Notes: generated from the sequence alone by a model not told the origin. Shown: positions 1-7,229, counted from the first letter of the stretch. The stretch: 20,814 nucleotides of DNA from Endomicrobium sp. (GCA_031283985.1 JAITAQ010000047.1:1-20814), one strand, 5' to 3'. Program-made: numbers and translations.

Positions 1-41
1 TTATTCATTTGGATAAATTACAATTGATTATTTAACGGTAA

Positions 42-179
42 TTTAATGGCATAACAACACAGCATAAGAGAGACCATTATTATTGGCTATTAGAATACGA
101 GACAAAGTACGAGATTACAGATGTTATACTCAAAAAATTATTAAAAAATAGAAAATACAAGTTAGAAACAAATATATAA
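42..179 (+). pseudogene. possible transposase C-terminal remnant (doubtful)
   Basis: A 45-codon frame without an ATG, closed by TAA at 177-179 and preceded in the same frame by two stops (33-35, 39-41). The segment reading FNGITTQHKRDHYYWLLEYE resembles, from memory, the end of IS1595/IS1016-type transposases (pattern 'K-F-N-G-I ... F-Y-L-x-L-K-E-x-E'), and it is followed by a Lys/Leu-rich tail. There are no terminal inverted repeats and no catalytic residues in the window, and the left part would lie outside it. It could equally be chance reading of AT-rich intergenic DNA. Confidence 0.2.
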
Positions 180-220
180 AATAGGAAACTCAGCAGACGA
201 TTAAGGATTTATCTGCCGAG
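170..220 (-). terminator. rho-independent terminator after ybaB
   Basis: On the minus strand the arm 220-212 (CTCGGCAGA) pairs with 197-189 (TCTGCTGAG), giving nine pairs with one G-U and a 14-nt loop. A T-rich tract follows (188 downward: TTTCCTATTTTATATATTT). It begins 17 nt past the ybaB stop. On the plus strand the G-U pair becomes an A-C mismatch, so the hairpin is better suited to stopping minus-strand transcription. Confidence 0.65.
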
Positions 221-236
221 TTAGTTAATTTATAAA

Positions 237-536
237 CTATTTCAATCCTGGAAACTTCATTCCGCCCATAAGTTTTTTAGATTCTTCAGCCATGATAGAC
301 TGAGACTTCTCTCTGGCTTCTTCAAAAGCTGCTAGTACAATTTTTTCAATTTTTTCTTTCTTCTCTTTAAGCAAATCTTCAGGAATGTTTAAACTCAAAA
401 ACTCATTTTTAGCATTTACTTGTATTTTAATGCTTTTATATTCAATATCAATAATATGCGCTTTCAATTTTTTATCCATTTCACTAAGCTTGCTTCTCAT
501 AGACATAGCTTCTTTTGCCATCTTAAACAATTCCAT
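237..536 (-). CDS. ybaB: YbaB/EbfC-family nucleoid-associated protein
   Basis: A 99-residue protein of the small DNA-binding YbaB/EbfC family, which forms dimers and coats DNA in the cytoplasm. It shows the family layout: an N-terminal helix rich in Met, Lys and Ser with heptad character (residues 1-28), a central beta section (about 29-55), and a C-terminal helix ending in a Met/Gly/Pro-rich tail (GGMKFPG). The open frame extends 33 codons further upstream, but the start at 536 is preferred. AAGGGG lies just ahead of that ATG at family-like spacing, and the extra residues overlap the neighbouring small ORF. The usual partners dnaX and recR are not adjacent here. The upstream small membrane ORF ends 14 nt before this start, so they may be co-transcribed. 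Confidence 0.85.
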   Translation of the reverse strand: MELFKMAKEAMSMRSKLSEMDKKLKAHIIDIEYKSIKIQVNAKNEFLSLNIPEDLLKEKKEKIEKIVLAAFEEAREKSQSIMAEESKKLMGGMKFPGLK

Positions 537-550
537 CTTAAATCCCCTTT

Positions 551-742
551 CTATTTTTTTGACAATTTTTTGTCCGTTATTATTAAAAATCTTATAGCAA
601 TGCCGACAATTGCCCAAAACCCTAGCAATAGCCAAGCTAAAGTTTTAAATCCCTTATAAAGAGAATATACTCCAAATACGCCGCAGAGAGTTGATACCAA
701 CAGCATATTTTTATATGTGCCAACTTTATTACTTTGCCCCAC
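551..742 (-). CDS. small two-helix membrane protein, unknown
   Basis: A 63-residue ORF from a GTG start at 742. AAGGCAGG sits just upstream of the start, and an extended -10 element lies about 27 nt upstream, which supports expression. Two hydrophobic segments (about residues 12-30 and 34-54) are joined by a short Tyr/Lys/Gly turn, and the C-terminus is basic (DKKLSKK), so it is probably an inner-membrane hairpin with a cytoplasmic tail. I do not recognise a family. It ends 14 nt before ybaB. Alternatively it could be the C-terminal part of a larger broken membrane protein, because a second hydrophobic minus-strand frame lies just upstream (785-907). Confidence 0.45.
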   Translation of the reverse strand: MGQSNKVGTYKNMLLVSTLCGVFGVYSLYKGFKTLAWLLLGFWAIVGIAIRFLIITDKKLSKK

Positions 743-768
743 ACTTGCCTGCCTTATCTTCTTTAAGG

Positions 769-798
769 ATTATAGCATAAACAGTTATATTATATTAA
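769..798 (-). promoter_or_regulatory. extended -10 promoter before small membrane ORF and ybaB
   Basis: On the minus strand TGCTATAAT (777-769) is a perfect extended -10. TTAATA (798-793) is a weak -35 at 18-bp spacing. The predicted start of transcription is near 762, giving a 5' leader of about 20 nt before the GTG at 742. Confidence 0.5.
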
Positions 799-907
799 GT
801 GAAAGCAATACCACAACCGTTGCTATATCTGCCAGCACGTTTGTAACAACCGACACAACGCAGACAGCTAAAATATCAAGTGCAAAAAGAGCGGGTAAAA
901 AAAACAT
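785..907 (-). other. short hydrophobic frame, possible small membrane peptide or gene remnant
   Basis: A 40-codon frame from an ATG at 907 to TAA at 785-787. It is almost wholly hydrophobic (for example LFALDILAVCVVSVV, then TNVLADIATVVVLL). The frame is open for about 19 codons upstream of the ATG, and only a weak GGA precedes the start. This may be the decayed N-terminal half of a membrane protein whose C-terminal half is the ORF at 551-742. The plus strand is also open here, so coding is not established. Confidence 0.2.
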
Positions 908-1204
908 CTTTATTTTTCCATTTAAAACATTTATATAAGAAATGATTGTTTTACATTTTACTGCTTACTGCCTTTTTCTAAATGTTTATAATCTTTCTAA
1001 TGCTGCACAAGGACATCTCAATGCCCAGCCTAATGATAAAAGAACTTTAACAAAAACAGAATCTGCAGTTAAAGTTCCCTTTTCAGATGGATTAGATCAT
1101 ACCTTGAAACATGTAGAAAGAATTATTTTACGGTTACAACATACTGTCTGTCTATGATTTCTCTGAGCAGCACATGGAAAGACCTTTTTGAAATTACGCG
1201 CAAA
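908..1204. other. non-coding gap with broken frames
   Basis: About 300 bp between the birA stop and the hydrophobic frame at 785-907. The plus strand has a 71-codon frame (942-1157), which could continue after a frame change near 1150 through a further stretch (LSSTWKDLFEITRKL). I recognise no family, no convincing ribosome-binding site precedes it, and the minus strand is broken by stops. It is best read as decayed sequence of unknown origin. Confidence 0.3.
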
Positions 1205-2152
1205 TTAAGCTTCATATTTCCTCAATGTCCCTGATATTATTTTTTTTAACCCAACTTTAGTGTTAACTATAAGACTTCCATCTTTATCTATGCCCAAGTT
1301 TACACCTGACACAATATTATTATAGCCATCATCAATAGTAACAATTTCATTCTTGTAGGCAATATTCCAATTATATTCCTCTACAAACATTTCAAATCCG
1401 GTATTACAAAAATCGTTATATATATCTTCAACTTTAGCTAAAAGTTCTGCAAAAAATTCAGCTCTGTCCACTTCTCTTCCTAAAACTTCTTTAAGAGAAA
1501 TAGAAATATCAGCAAGCTTTTCTGGGAGCTTATTATTAATATTTATGCCTATACCAGCAACAATCCAATTTATTTTGTCTTGTTCTGCAGACATCTCTAC
1601 TAGTATTCCTGCAATTTTCCTACCGTTTACAAAAACGTCATTAGACCATTTTATTTCTGAATCAACTTTGTATTCTTTAAGAGTTCTTTTTAAAGCTATG
1701 CTTAAAATCAGAGCTAACTTAGATGCTTCGTCAGGACGTATTGAAGGCTTTAGTAATATTGAAAACCAAAGACCTCCTGCATTAGAACTCCACGTCCTTT
1801 TTATTCGCCCGTAACTGTTTGTCTGTTTTTCAGCAACTATAATAAAGCCTTCTTCAAAATTCTTCTCCGCAAGTTTTTTTACCACAGTTTGCGTTGACTG
1901 TAACTGCTTATAGTATTTTATCGTCTTGCAGATTTTAAGAGACTTTTTTAATTTGCTTTCTATTTCGTATTCGTTAAAAAGATTCTTATTGCTGATAAGA
2001 ACATAGCCTTTGGACAACGATTTTATTTTGTATCCTATTTGTTTTAAAGTGTTGATTTGCTTGTGTACCGCAGCTCTTGAAATCCCTAAAGCTTCCCCGA
2101 TGGTATTACCTGAAATAATTTCTTTAGATTTAAGAATTTCAAGAATATTCAT
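1205..2152 (-). CDS. birA: BirA: biotin--protein ligase with N-terminal repressor domain
   Basis: A 315-residue cytoplasmic enzyme that makes biotinyl-AMP and transfers biotin to a lysine of carrier proteins. An N-terminal helix-turn-helix (about residues 1-55, with GEALGISRAAVHKQI at 19-33) marks the bifunctional class that can also repress biotin genes. The catalytic domain shows STQ at 86-88, the biotinyl-adenylate loop GRIKRTW (115-121) with GGLWFS (126-131), KWSND (168-172) and KIAGILVE (179-186), then a C-terminal SH3-like part. The loop reads G-R-I-K-R-x-W rather than the commoner G-R-G-R-x-G-R-x-W, a mild variation. Length is normal. It starts inside the nadC stop (ATGA overlap), so the two are translationally coupled. 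No biotin synthesis gene or operator is visible, so its regulatory target is unknown. Confidence 0.93.
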   Translation of the reverse strand: MNILEILKSKEIISGNTIGEALGISRAAVHKQINTLKQIGYKIKSLSKGYVLISNKNLFNEYEIESKLKKSLKICKTIKYYKQLQSTQTVVKKLAEKNFEEGFIIVAEKQTNSYGRIKRTWSSNAGGLWFSILLKPSIRPDEASKLALILSIALKRTLKEYKVDSEIKWSNDVFVNGRKIAGILVEMSAEQDKINWIVAGIGININNKLPEKLADISISLKEVLGREVDRAEFFAELLAKVEDIYNDFCNTGFEMFVEEYNWNIAYKNEIVTIDDGYNNIVSGVNLGIDKDGSLIVNTKVGLKKIISGTLRKYEA

Positions 2153-2994
2153 ATTATAGTCACTTCTAAACTTACATCCAAAGCGGGAGCAGAATGAGTA
2201 ATCATTCCTATGGAAATTTTATCTACATCAAGTTTTGCAAATTCTTTTATAGTCTGAAAATTCACATTTCCTGAAATTTCTATTTCAGGTTTATAATCTT
2301 TTGTTGAATTTTTTCTTATAACATCAATCATTTCGCCTGCAGTTTTAGGAGTAGTATTGTCTAACATTATAATATCTGCTTTTGCCGCTAAAGCATTTTC
2401 AACTTCAACTAAGCTTTCGCATTCAACTTCAACTTTAATGTCTTTATATTTTTTTCTAAAATCAGCTATTGCTGAAGTCAAATCTTTTATAAGCTTTAGA
2501 TGATTGTCTTTTATAAGAGCCATTTCCGAAAGACTCGTCCTATGGTTTGTTCCGCCGCCACATCTTACGGCATATTTGGCAAGCTCTCTATATCCGGGCA
2601 AAATTTTTCTTGTGTCGTAAATTTTTGCTTTATTATTACCTACAGCTTTTACAAAAACATTTGCCAACGTCGCAATCCCTGACATATATTGCAGAAAATT
2701 GAGAGATGTCCTTTCCCCTGATAAAATCGCCCTTGCAGAGCCAGTTATTTCAACAATTTTATCGCCTTTTTTAAGAAGATCGCCATCTTTCTTTTTTATT
2801 GCGGCTTTGCAGCTGCCATCAAGCGTTTTAAACACTTCAATAAAAACATCAACGCCTGCAAGAACTCCGGCTTTTTTTGCTATAAGAACGGCTTTTGCTT
2901 TTTTACCTGCTGGAACAAATTTTTTTGAAGTAATATCATTGAAAGCTCTGTCTTCTTTCAATGATAAATCTATAAGTGTATCTATTGTATTCAT
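2149..2994 (-). CDS. nadC: NadC: quinolinate phosphoribosyltransferase
   Basis: The enzyme joins quinolinate to PRPP, releasing CO2 and giving nicotinate mononucleotide, the entry step of de novo NAD synthesis. Numbering from ATG 2994 (281 residues), the family signatures are ERTSLNFLQ (94-102), DTRK (127-130), GGGTNHR (146-152), LIKDNH (160-165), the VEVECE strand (188-193) and IMLDN (209-213), which build the substrate and PRPP site of the alpha/beta barrel. An in-frame TTG at 3012 would add six residues. Neither start has a good Shine-Dalgarno sequence, and an AAGGAG lies about 40 nt upstream of the ATG. It overlaps birA by 4 bp. nadA and nadB are absent from the window, so quinolinate must come from genes elsewhere or from the environment. 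Confidence 0.93.
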   Translation of the reverse strand: MNTIDTLIDLSLKEDRAFNDITSKKFVPAGKKAKAVLIAKKAGVLAGVDVFIEVFKTLDGSCKAAIKKKDGDLLKKGDKIVEITGSARAILSGERTSLNFLQYMSGIATLANVFVKAVGNNKAKIYDTRKILPGYRELAKYAVRCGGGTNHRTSLSEMALIKDNHLKLIKDLTSAIADFRKKYKDIKVEVECESLVEVENALAAKADIIMLDNTTPKTAGEMIDVIRKNSTKDYKPEIEISGNVNFQTIKEFAKLDVDKISIGMITHSAPALDVSLEVTII

Positions 2995-3056
2995 AGTCCG
3001 TATATTTAACAATCTTTTAATTTGCCCACCAAGCCACTCCTTCCCTTCAATTGCTT

Positions 3057-3085
3057 ATAATCCTTTCACTGTTGCTACATGTCAT
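3057..3085 (-). promoter_or_regulatory. candidate promoter for nadC-birA
   Basis: In the 131-bp gap between ribH and nadC the minus strand reads ATGACA (3085-3080), a 17-bp spacer, then GATTAT (3062-3057). The -35 match is good and the -10 is mediocre. nadC could instead be read through from the rib operon, since no terminator is visible after ribH. Confidence 0.3.
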
Positions 3086-3125
3086 CACTCTATCAAATAT
3101 AATTTTTATGAGACAACATTTGCTG

Positions 3126-3590
3126 CTATTTAATTTGAGAATATAAATTTACCATTTCTATGGCACTTATTGCAGCATCTGCTCCTTTATTTCCTGCTTT
3201 GGTTCCAGCTCTTTCTATAGCCTGCTCTATGGACTCCGTGGTCAAAACTCCAAAAACTATAGGAACAGTTCCGTTAAGTCCTACTGAAGACACTCCCTTT
3301 GATACTTCTGCAGCAACATAGTCAAAATGCGGTGTTGCTCCTCTTATTACACAGCCTAAACAAATTATGCCATCAACTTTTTTGCTATCAGCTATTTTTT
3401 TTGCAACTGCTGGAATTTCAAAAGCTCCAGGAACCCAATAAACTGAAATATCTTCGTCAGATGCTCCGTGTCTTTTAAGCATATCTTGTGCACCTGATAT
3501 AAGCTTTCCAGTAATAAATTCGTTAAACCTCGACGACACTATTGCAAATTTTTTTCCGTCAGCTTTTAACTGTCCGCTTATAATTTTCAT
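3126..3590 (-). CDS. ribH: RibH: 6,7-dimethyl-8-ribityllumazine synthase
   Basis: Condenses 5-amino-6-ribitylaminouracil with 3,4-dihydroxy-2-butanone 4-phosphate to make lumazine, the substrate of riboflavin synthase. At 154 residues it has the usual length of the icosahedral or pentameric enzyme. The signatures are SSRFNEFI (19-26), VPGAFEIP with an aromatic Trp52 just before it (53-60), [14 protein letters not shown] (79-92) with the catalytic His88, and the C-terminal [10 protein letters not shown] phosphate-binding segment. The start is well marked: GGAGAGG lies 8 nt ahead of the ATG. It is the last gene of the rib operon, 20 nt after ribBA. Confidence 0.96.
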   Translation of the reverse strand: MKIISGQLKADGKKFAIVSSRFNEFITGKLISGAQDMLKRHGASDEDISVYWVPGAFEIPAVAKKIADSKKVDGIICLGCVIRGATPHFDYVAAEVSKGVSSVGLNGTVPIVFGVLTTESIEQAIERAGTKAGNKGADAAISAIEMVNLYSQIK

Positions 3591-3610
3591 TTGCTCATCC
3601 TCTCCTATAG

Positions 3611-4822
3611 CTAAACTATTTTTAAGATGTGTCCCATCTTTTCTTTTTTTGTTTTTAAATATCTTTTGTTAGATTTTGTTGGATTAATTTCAACAGGGAT
3701 TCTTTTTGTTATCTTCAAACCATACCTTTCAAGCCCAACAATTTTTTTAGGATTATTGGTCATAAGATTAATACTTCTTATTCCAAGCTCAGAAAATATC
3801 TGAGCGCCAATACCATAATCCCTTAAATCTGACGGAAATCCTAAAGCTGCATTGGCTTCAACAGTGTCTAGTCCTTTCTCCTGCAAATGATAGGCTTTCA
3901 ATTTATTCACAAGACCAATCCCTCTGCCTTCTTGATGCATGTATAAAAACACTCCTTGCCCTTTTTGCTCAATTGCTTTAAGAGCTGCTTCAAGTTGATC
4001 ACCGCAATCGCATCTTAAAGAATGAAAAATATCGCCTGTCTCGCATGACGAATGCACTCTCACCAAAACATTCTCTTTATTTTTCACATTGCCCTTTACT
4101 ATCACTAAATGAGACTCTTTCGTTATAATATCTTCAAACAAAATCATCTTGAAATCACCATATCTTGTAGGAAAATCAATGGACACAACTTTTTTGACAA
4201 AGTTCTCAGTACGCCTGCGATAATTGATAAGATCACCAATTGTCGCTATTTTCAATTTATATTTTTTTGCAAACTTTACTAAATCGGACATTCTCGACAT
4301 TGTTCCGTCTTCGTTCATTATTTCACAAATAACTCCTGCAGGATAAAGCCCTGCAAGCTCGGCTAAATCTACTGCAGCTTCCGTGTGTCCAGATCTTACT
4401 AAAACGCCTCCTTTTTTGTAGCTCAACGGAAACATATGTCCGGGTCTTGCAAAATCTTTCGCCTTAGAGGTTTTATCTATAAGTTTCTTTACCGTTATAG
4501 CTCTATCATAAGCCGATATTCCCGTTGTTGTGCCTATTCTGTAATCAACAGACACAGTAAAAGAACATCCTTTTTTTTCAGTAGACTTCTCAACCATATT
4601 GTCTATATCAAGCTCTTTCAAACGTTCATGCTTCATAGGAATGCAGATAAGTCCTCTGGCATACTTTGTCATAAAATTTATGAGCTGCGGTGTAATCTTT
4701 TGCGCAGCGACAACTATGTCGCCCTCATTTTCTCTGCCGGGATCGTCAACAATAATAACAGGTTTGCCAGCTTTAATATCTTTTACGGCGTTTTCAATTG
4801 TTGCAAAAACATTGTTTTTCAT
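3611..4822 (-). CDS. ribBA: RibBA: DHBP synthase / GTP cyclohydrolase II fusion
   Basis: A bifunctional 403-residue enzyme that supplies both branches of riboflavin synthesis. Residues 1-205 form the 3,4-dihydroxy-2-butanone 4-phosphate synthase: [10 protein letters not shown] (26-35) binds Mg and ribulose 5-phosphate, ARPGHM is at 125-130, [10 protein letters not shown] at 144-153 and EIMNEDGTM at 167-175. Residues 206-403 form GTP cyclohydrolase II, with the zinc ligands Cys260, Cys271 and Cys273 ([16 protein letters not shown]), HQEGRGIGL (296-304) and the catalytic DYGIGAQI (335-342). Both halves keep their key residues, so both reactions should run. Its start overlaps the ribE stop by 4 bp (ATGA), implying translational coupling. 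Length is normal for the fusion. Confidence 0.96.
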   Translation of the reverse strand: MKNNVFATIENAVKDIKAGKPVIIVDDPGRENEGDIVVAAQKITPQLINFMTKYARGLICIPMKHERLKELDIDNMVEKSTEKKGCSFTVSVDYRIGTTTGISAYDRAITVKKLIDKTSKAKDFARPGHMFPLSYKKGGVLVRSGHTEAAVDLAELAGLYPAGVICEIMNEDGTMSRMSDLVKFAKKYKLKIATIGDLINYRRRTENFVKKVVSIDFPTRYGDFKMILFEDIITKESHLVIVKGNVKNKENVLVRVHSSCETGDIFHSLRCDCGDQLEAALKAIEQKGQGVFLYMHQEGRGIGLVNKLKAYHLQEKGLDTVEANAALGFPSDLRDYGIGAQIFSELGIRSINLMTNNPKKIVGLERYGLKITKRIPVEINPTKSNKRYLKTKKEKMGHILKIV

Positions 4823-5436
4823 TTTATCATAAACTCCTTAAATATCTCAGGGCTAATGCCACTTGATTCTTTTTTAGCAAACTTTTCTATATATTTTGCA
4901 AGAATATCTGTCTCAACGTTGACTTCAGCTCCCACTTTTTTTAATTTCATAATTGTATTATTAAAAGTTTCGGGTATTATAAAAATTTCAAACCTAGAAT
5001 ATGACAATGACGCAATTGTTAAACTTATACCATCAATAGTTATTGACCCTTTATCAACGCAATATTTCAAAATATTTTCCCCGCACAAAAATCTAATTTT
5101 ATAAAACTCTTTTAATGCTTCTATCTTCTCTATCTTAGCAGTACCATCCACATGTCCGCTTACTATATGACCACCGAGTCTTGAAGAGAGTGTTAACGCT
5201 CTTTCCAAATTAACCTTTGAACTTTGTCTCAGCTTAGAAAGTGTCGTAACATTATCTGTATGCGGACTATAATCTGCTGCAAAAATATTTTTGTTCACAC
5301 ACACTGCCGTTAAACACACGCCGTTTATAGCAATGCTATCGCCTTTTGAAATATCGTTAAACGTTGTCTCTATTTCAATTTTTGAAGACGAAATATTTTT
5401 AACCGTACCTATATCTTCAACTAACCCTGTAAACAT
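4819..5436 (-). CDS. ribE: RibE: riboflavin synthase alpha chain
   Basis: Dismutates two lumazine molecules into riboflavin and a ribitylaminouracil. From ATG 5436 it has 205 residues and begins with the hallmark MFTGLVEDIG. Two tandem lumazine-binding barrels are seen: the first with GDSIAINGVCLT and the family signature SRLGGHIVSGHVDG, the second with KGSITIDGISLT and a final IPETFNNT segment. An in-frame ATG at 5454 is rejected because AAGGA sits 8 nt before the inner ATG and the family starts at MFTG. The ATG shares its A with the ribD stop (TAATG), and the stop overlaps ribBA by 4 bp, so the three are tightly coupled. This is the classical ribE; some genomes call it ribC. Confidence 0.95.
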   Translation of the reverse strand: MFTGLVEDIGTVKNISSSKIEIETTFNDISKGDSIAINGVCLTAVCVNKNIFAADYSPHTDNVTTLSKLRQSSKVNLERALTLSSRLGGHIVSGHVDGTAKIEKIEALKEFYKIRFLCGENILKYCVDKGSITIDGISLTIASLSYSRFEIFIIPETFNNTIMKLKKVGAEVNVETDILAKYIEKFAKKESSGISPEIFKEFMIK

Positions 5437-6509
5437 TATATTTTCCTTATACATCCAGTTATAAGCAAATCTATGCCTATTTTTTTCACCTTCATATTTT
5501 CTACTTTCAGCGATTCTGTAATTTTATTAACTCCGATTCCTCCAACTACAGAAACTGCATTTTTGCCGCCAATGATTTTTGGTGCGACAAAAAAACATAT
5601 ATCGTCAACAGAATTTGAAAATAAAGCTGACGCGATTATTTCGCTTCCCCCTTCTATTAAAATCCTTTTTATAGAAAAAGAGTTTAACTTCTCTGTTATT
5701 ATGTTAAAATCTTTTTTTGACGCTTTTATATCAACAGACGCGAGAATAACCTCATCTTTGTCTACCAAGTACTTTGGAATATTTTTTATGCTTGAATCGT
5801 AAATAACAATAGTCGGAACGGCTCCATCAAACAAATGATAAGACTTTGGCAATCTTAGCTTTGAGTCTATAACTACTCTAATAGAATTTTTTAAATTCTT
5901 AGAATGCGACGTAAGGAAAGGGTTATCTTTTAGTGCCGTACTTGAGCCAACAAGAACAGCGTCATAGTGAGATCTCATCTTATGAACGAAACTTCTGGAT
6001 TCTTCACAAGTTATCCATTTTGAATCATAATCGCATGTTGCAATTTTGCCGTCAAGCGTCATAGCAGCCTTGACTGTTACCTTAGGTTTAGCTCGTAAAA
6101 ATTCAAGATATTCTTTAACAAGAACTTTAGCTTCTTTCTTCAACAATCCTGCATAAATTTCTATTCCATTTTTTTCAAGCAATTCTTTGGCGCCAGACAC
6201 ATTTATATCATTTAAAGAAAAAAATACTCTTTTTATTCCCGCTTTTATAATTGCAAGCGTGCATGGTGGCCTTTTGCCATAACTGTTGCACGGTTCAAGA
6301 GTAACATATAAGTCCGCACCCTTTGCATTTTTGCCGGCTTTATCCAAAGCATTAATTTCAGCATGTTTTCCACCAAAATATTTATGCCAACCTTTGCTAA
6401 TAACTTTATTCTTTTTAACAATAACGCAGCCGACTAAAGGATTAGTGTAAACTTTCCCTTTACCTTTTTTTGCAAGGGCTATAGCCATACGCATATATCT
6501 TTCGTTCAT
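5436..6509 (-). CDS. ribD: RibD: pyrimidine deaminase / uracil reductase
   Basis: A bifunctional 357-residue enzyme for the second and third steps of riboflavin synthesis. The N-terminal deaminase (about 1-140) is a zinc cytidine-deaminase fold with His49-Ala-Glu51 and the zinc Cys74 and Cys83 in PCNSYGKRPPC. The C-terminal NADPH-dependent reductase (about 145-357) begins TVKAAMTLDGKIA, continues through SKWIT and DAVLVGSSTALKDNP, and has the cofactor-site ILIEGGSEI. All zinc and catalytic residues are present. It is the first gene of the rib operon. The ribosome-binding site is weak (GAGAG about 13 nt upstream). Its ATG overlaps the TGA of a 42-codon open frame in the leader, which may mean it was once coupled to a lost upstream gene. 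Confidence 0.95.
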   Translation of the reverse strand: MNERYMRMAIALAKKGKGKVYTNPLVGCVIVKKNKVISKGWHKYFGGKHAEINALDKAGKNAKGADLYVTLEPCNSYGKRPPCTLAIIKAGIKRVFFSLNDINVSGAKELLEKNGIEIYAGLLKKEAKVLVKEYLEFLRAKPKVTVKAAMTLDGKIATCDYDSKWITCEESRSFVHKMRSHYDAVLVGSSTALKDNPFLTSHSKNLKNSIRVVIDSKLRLPKSYHLFDGAVPTIVIYDSSIKNIPKYLVDKDEVILASVDIKASKKDFNIITEKLNSFSIKRILIEGGSEIIASALFSNSVDDICFFVAPKIIGGKNAVSVVGGIGVNKITESLKVENMKVKKIGIDLLITGCIRKI

Positions 6510-6525
6510 ATAAAAAGAAATCTCT

Positions 6526-6546
6526 CAAAACAAAAAAAATGTTTTG
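6526..6546 (-). promoter_or_regulatory. A/U hairpin in the ribD leader
   Basis: On the minus strand CAAAACA (6546-6540) and TGTTTTG (6532-6526) are perfect complements around a 7-nt T-rich loop, ending 16 nt before the ribD ATG. It is weak (two G-C pairs) and has no clean T-run after it, so it could affect ribosome access rather than terminate transcription. Confidence 0.3.
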
Positions 6547-6547
6547 T

Positions 6548-6620
6548 CTTCGGCTGGTGAAAGAACAACGCTTCTGGAGTGCAAATTAAAATTATATTAT
6601 CTTCTTCACCTTCCCCGAAG
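6548..6620 (-). promoter_or_regulatory. structured leader of rib operon, or remnant of a coupled gene
   Basis: The leader contains nested complementary arms: CTTCGG (6620-6615) with CCGAAG (6553-6548), GGTGAA (6610-6605) with TTCACC (6561-6556), and GAA (6604-6602) with TTC (6565-6563). These leave a 36-nt loop. The opening CTTCGGGG-AAGGTGAA resembles the 5' edge of the FMN riboswitch (RFN element), but the rest of that consensus is missing. The alternative is a 42-codon open frame across the same bases, running from after TAA near 6637 to a TGA that overlaps the ribD ATG, with coding-like segments such as AFGEGEEDNIILICTPEAL. The two readings are not exclusive. Confidence 0.35.
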
Positions 6621-6640
6621 GCTGTATTATCAAGTTATCA

Positions 6641-6670
6641 ATTGTATTTTTTTTTACGAATATGTGTCAA
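6641..6670 (-). promoter_or_regulatory. rib operon promoter
   Basis: On the minus strand a perfect TTGACA (6670-6665) is followed, after an 18-bp spacer, by TACAAT (6646-6641). Transcription should begin near 6634, leaving a leader of about 125 nt before ribD. It lies 30 nt past the stop of the acetyltransferase gene, so the rib operon is probably independent of it. Confidence 0.7.
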
Positions 6671-6699
6671 TGCTGCTTAAGTCTGTCTTGGACTGAAAT

Positions 6700-7170
6700 T
6701 CAGTGTAAAGGAAAAAGTAATGAAACTTCTCCACACTCTGGAAACAAATAACAGTTTACGCATTCACTCCATATTTTATGAGGGAGCATTTCTTTTGGAA
6801 TTTCAGTATAGCCGAGTTTCTTAAAAAATTCTGGTTTAAAAGTAAGAGTAAAAACTTTTTTTACTCCAAGCTCTTTGGCGTTTTTTTGCAATGTTTCAAT
6901 CATTTTTCTGCCTATGCCTTGCCTCTTATACTCTTCAGACACCGCTAATGCCTTTACTTCAGCCAAATCTTCCCAAGAAACGTGCAAGGCTCCGCAAGCT
7001 ATTATCTTTCCTTCATTTTCAAGAACAATAAATTCCTGTACATTTTCATATATGGCATTTAAGGATCTATGAAGCATTTCTTTATTATTAGCATAATGCT
7101 CAACAAGAACGTGTATCCCTTTTACATCGGAAACTTTTGCCGGTCTTATATCCATATCTTTAAACTCCAT
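6700..7170 (-). CDS. GNAT acetyltransferase, short N-acetylglutamate synthase type
   Basis: A 156-residue single-domain GNAT enzyme. It opens with IRPAKVSDV (8-16) and carries the acetyl-CoA pyrophosphate-binding loop RQGIGRK (83-89) after the strand EVKALAVSEEY. The C-terminal part FKPEFFKKLGYTEIP (111-125) followed by LPHKIW (129-134) and a Cys cluster (Cys137, Cys140, Cys146) is typical of stand-alone N-acetylglutamate synthases related to the GNAT half of ArgA. These acetylate glutamate at the start of arginine synthesis. There is no amino-acid-kinase domain and no other arginine gene nearby, so the substrate is inferred from family resemblance only. The Cys cluster looks like a small metal-binding knuckle. 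AAAGG lies about 10 nt upstream of the ATG, and the gene has its own promoter. Confidence 0.75.
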   Translation of the reverse strand: MEFKDMDIRPAKVSDVKGIHVLVEHYANNKEMLHRSLNAIYENVQEFIVLENEGKIIACGALHVSWEDLAEVKALAVSEEYKRQGIGRKMIETLQKNAKELGVKKVFTLTFKPEFFKKLGYTEIPKEMLPHKIWSECVNCYLFPECGEVSLLFPLH

Positions 7171-7199
7171 TAAATAAAAACCTTTTAACTGTAAGCGCT

Positions 7200-7229
7200 A
7201 TTCTATAATTTGCCTTATTTAGTAGTCAA
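7200..7229 (-). promoter_or_regulatory. promoter of the GNAT gene
   Basis: On the minus strand TTGACT (7229-7224), an 18-bp spacer and TAGAAT (7205-7200), five of six matches in each box. It lies 30-60 bp upstream of the ATG at 7170. Confidence 0.55.

Noticed and set aside
4436..5104. 222-codon plus-strand frame
   Set aside because: It is antisense to ribBA and ribE, whose motifs are unmistakable. It shows no recognisable domain and is a shadow of A/T-rich coding.
6548..6620. canonical FMN riboswitch
   Set aside because: Only the first 16 or so bases resemble the element. The internal stems and the conserved closing segment are absent and the region is too short.
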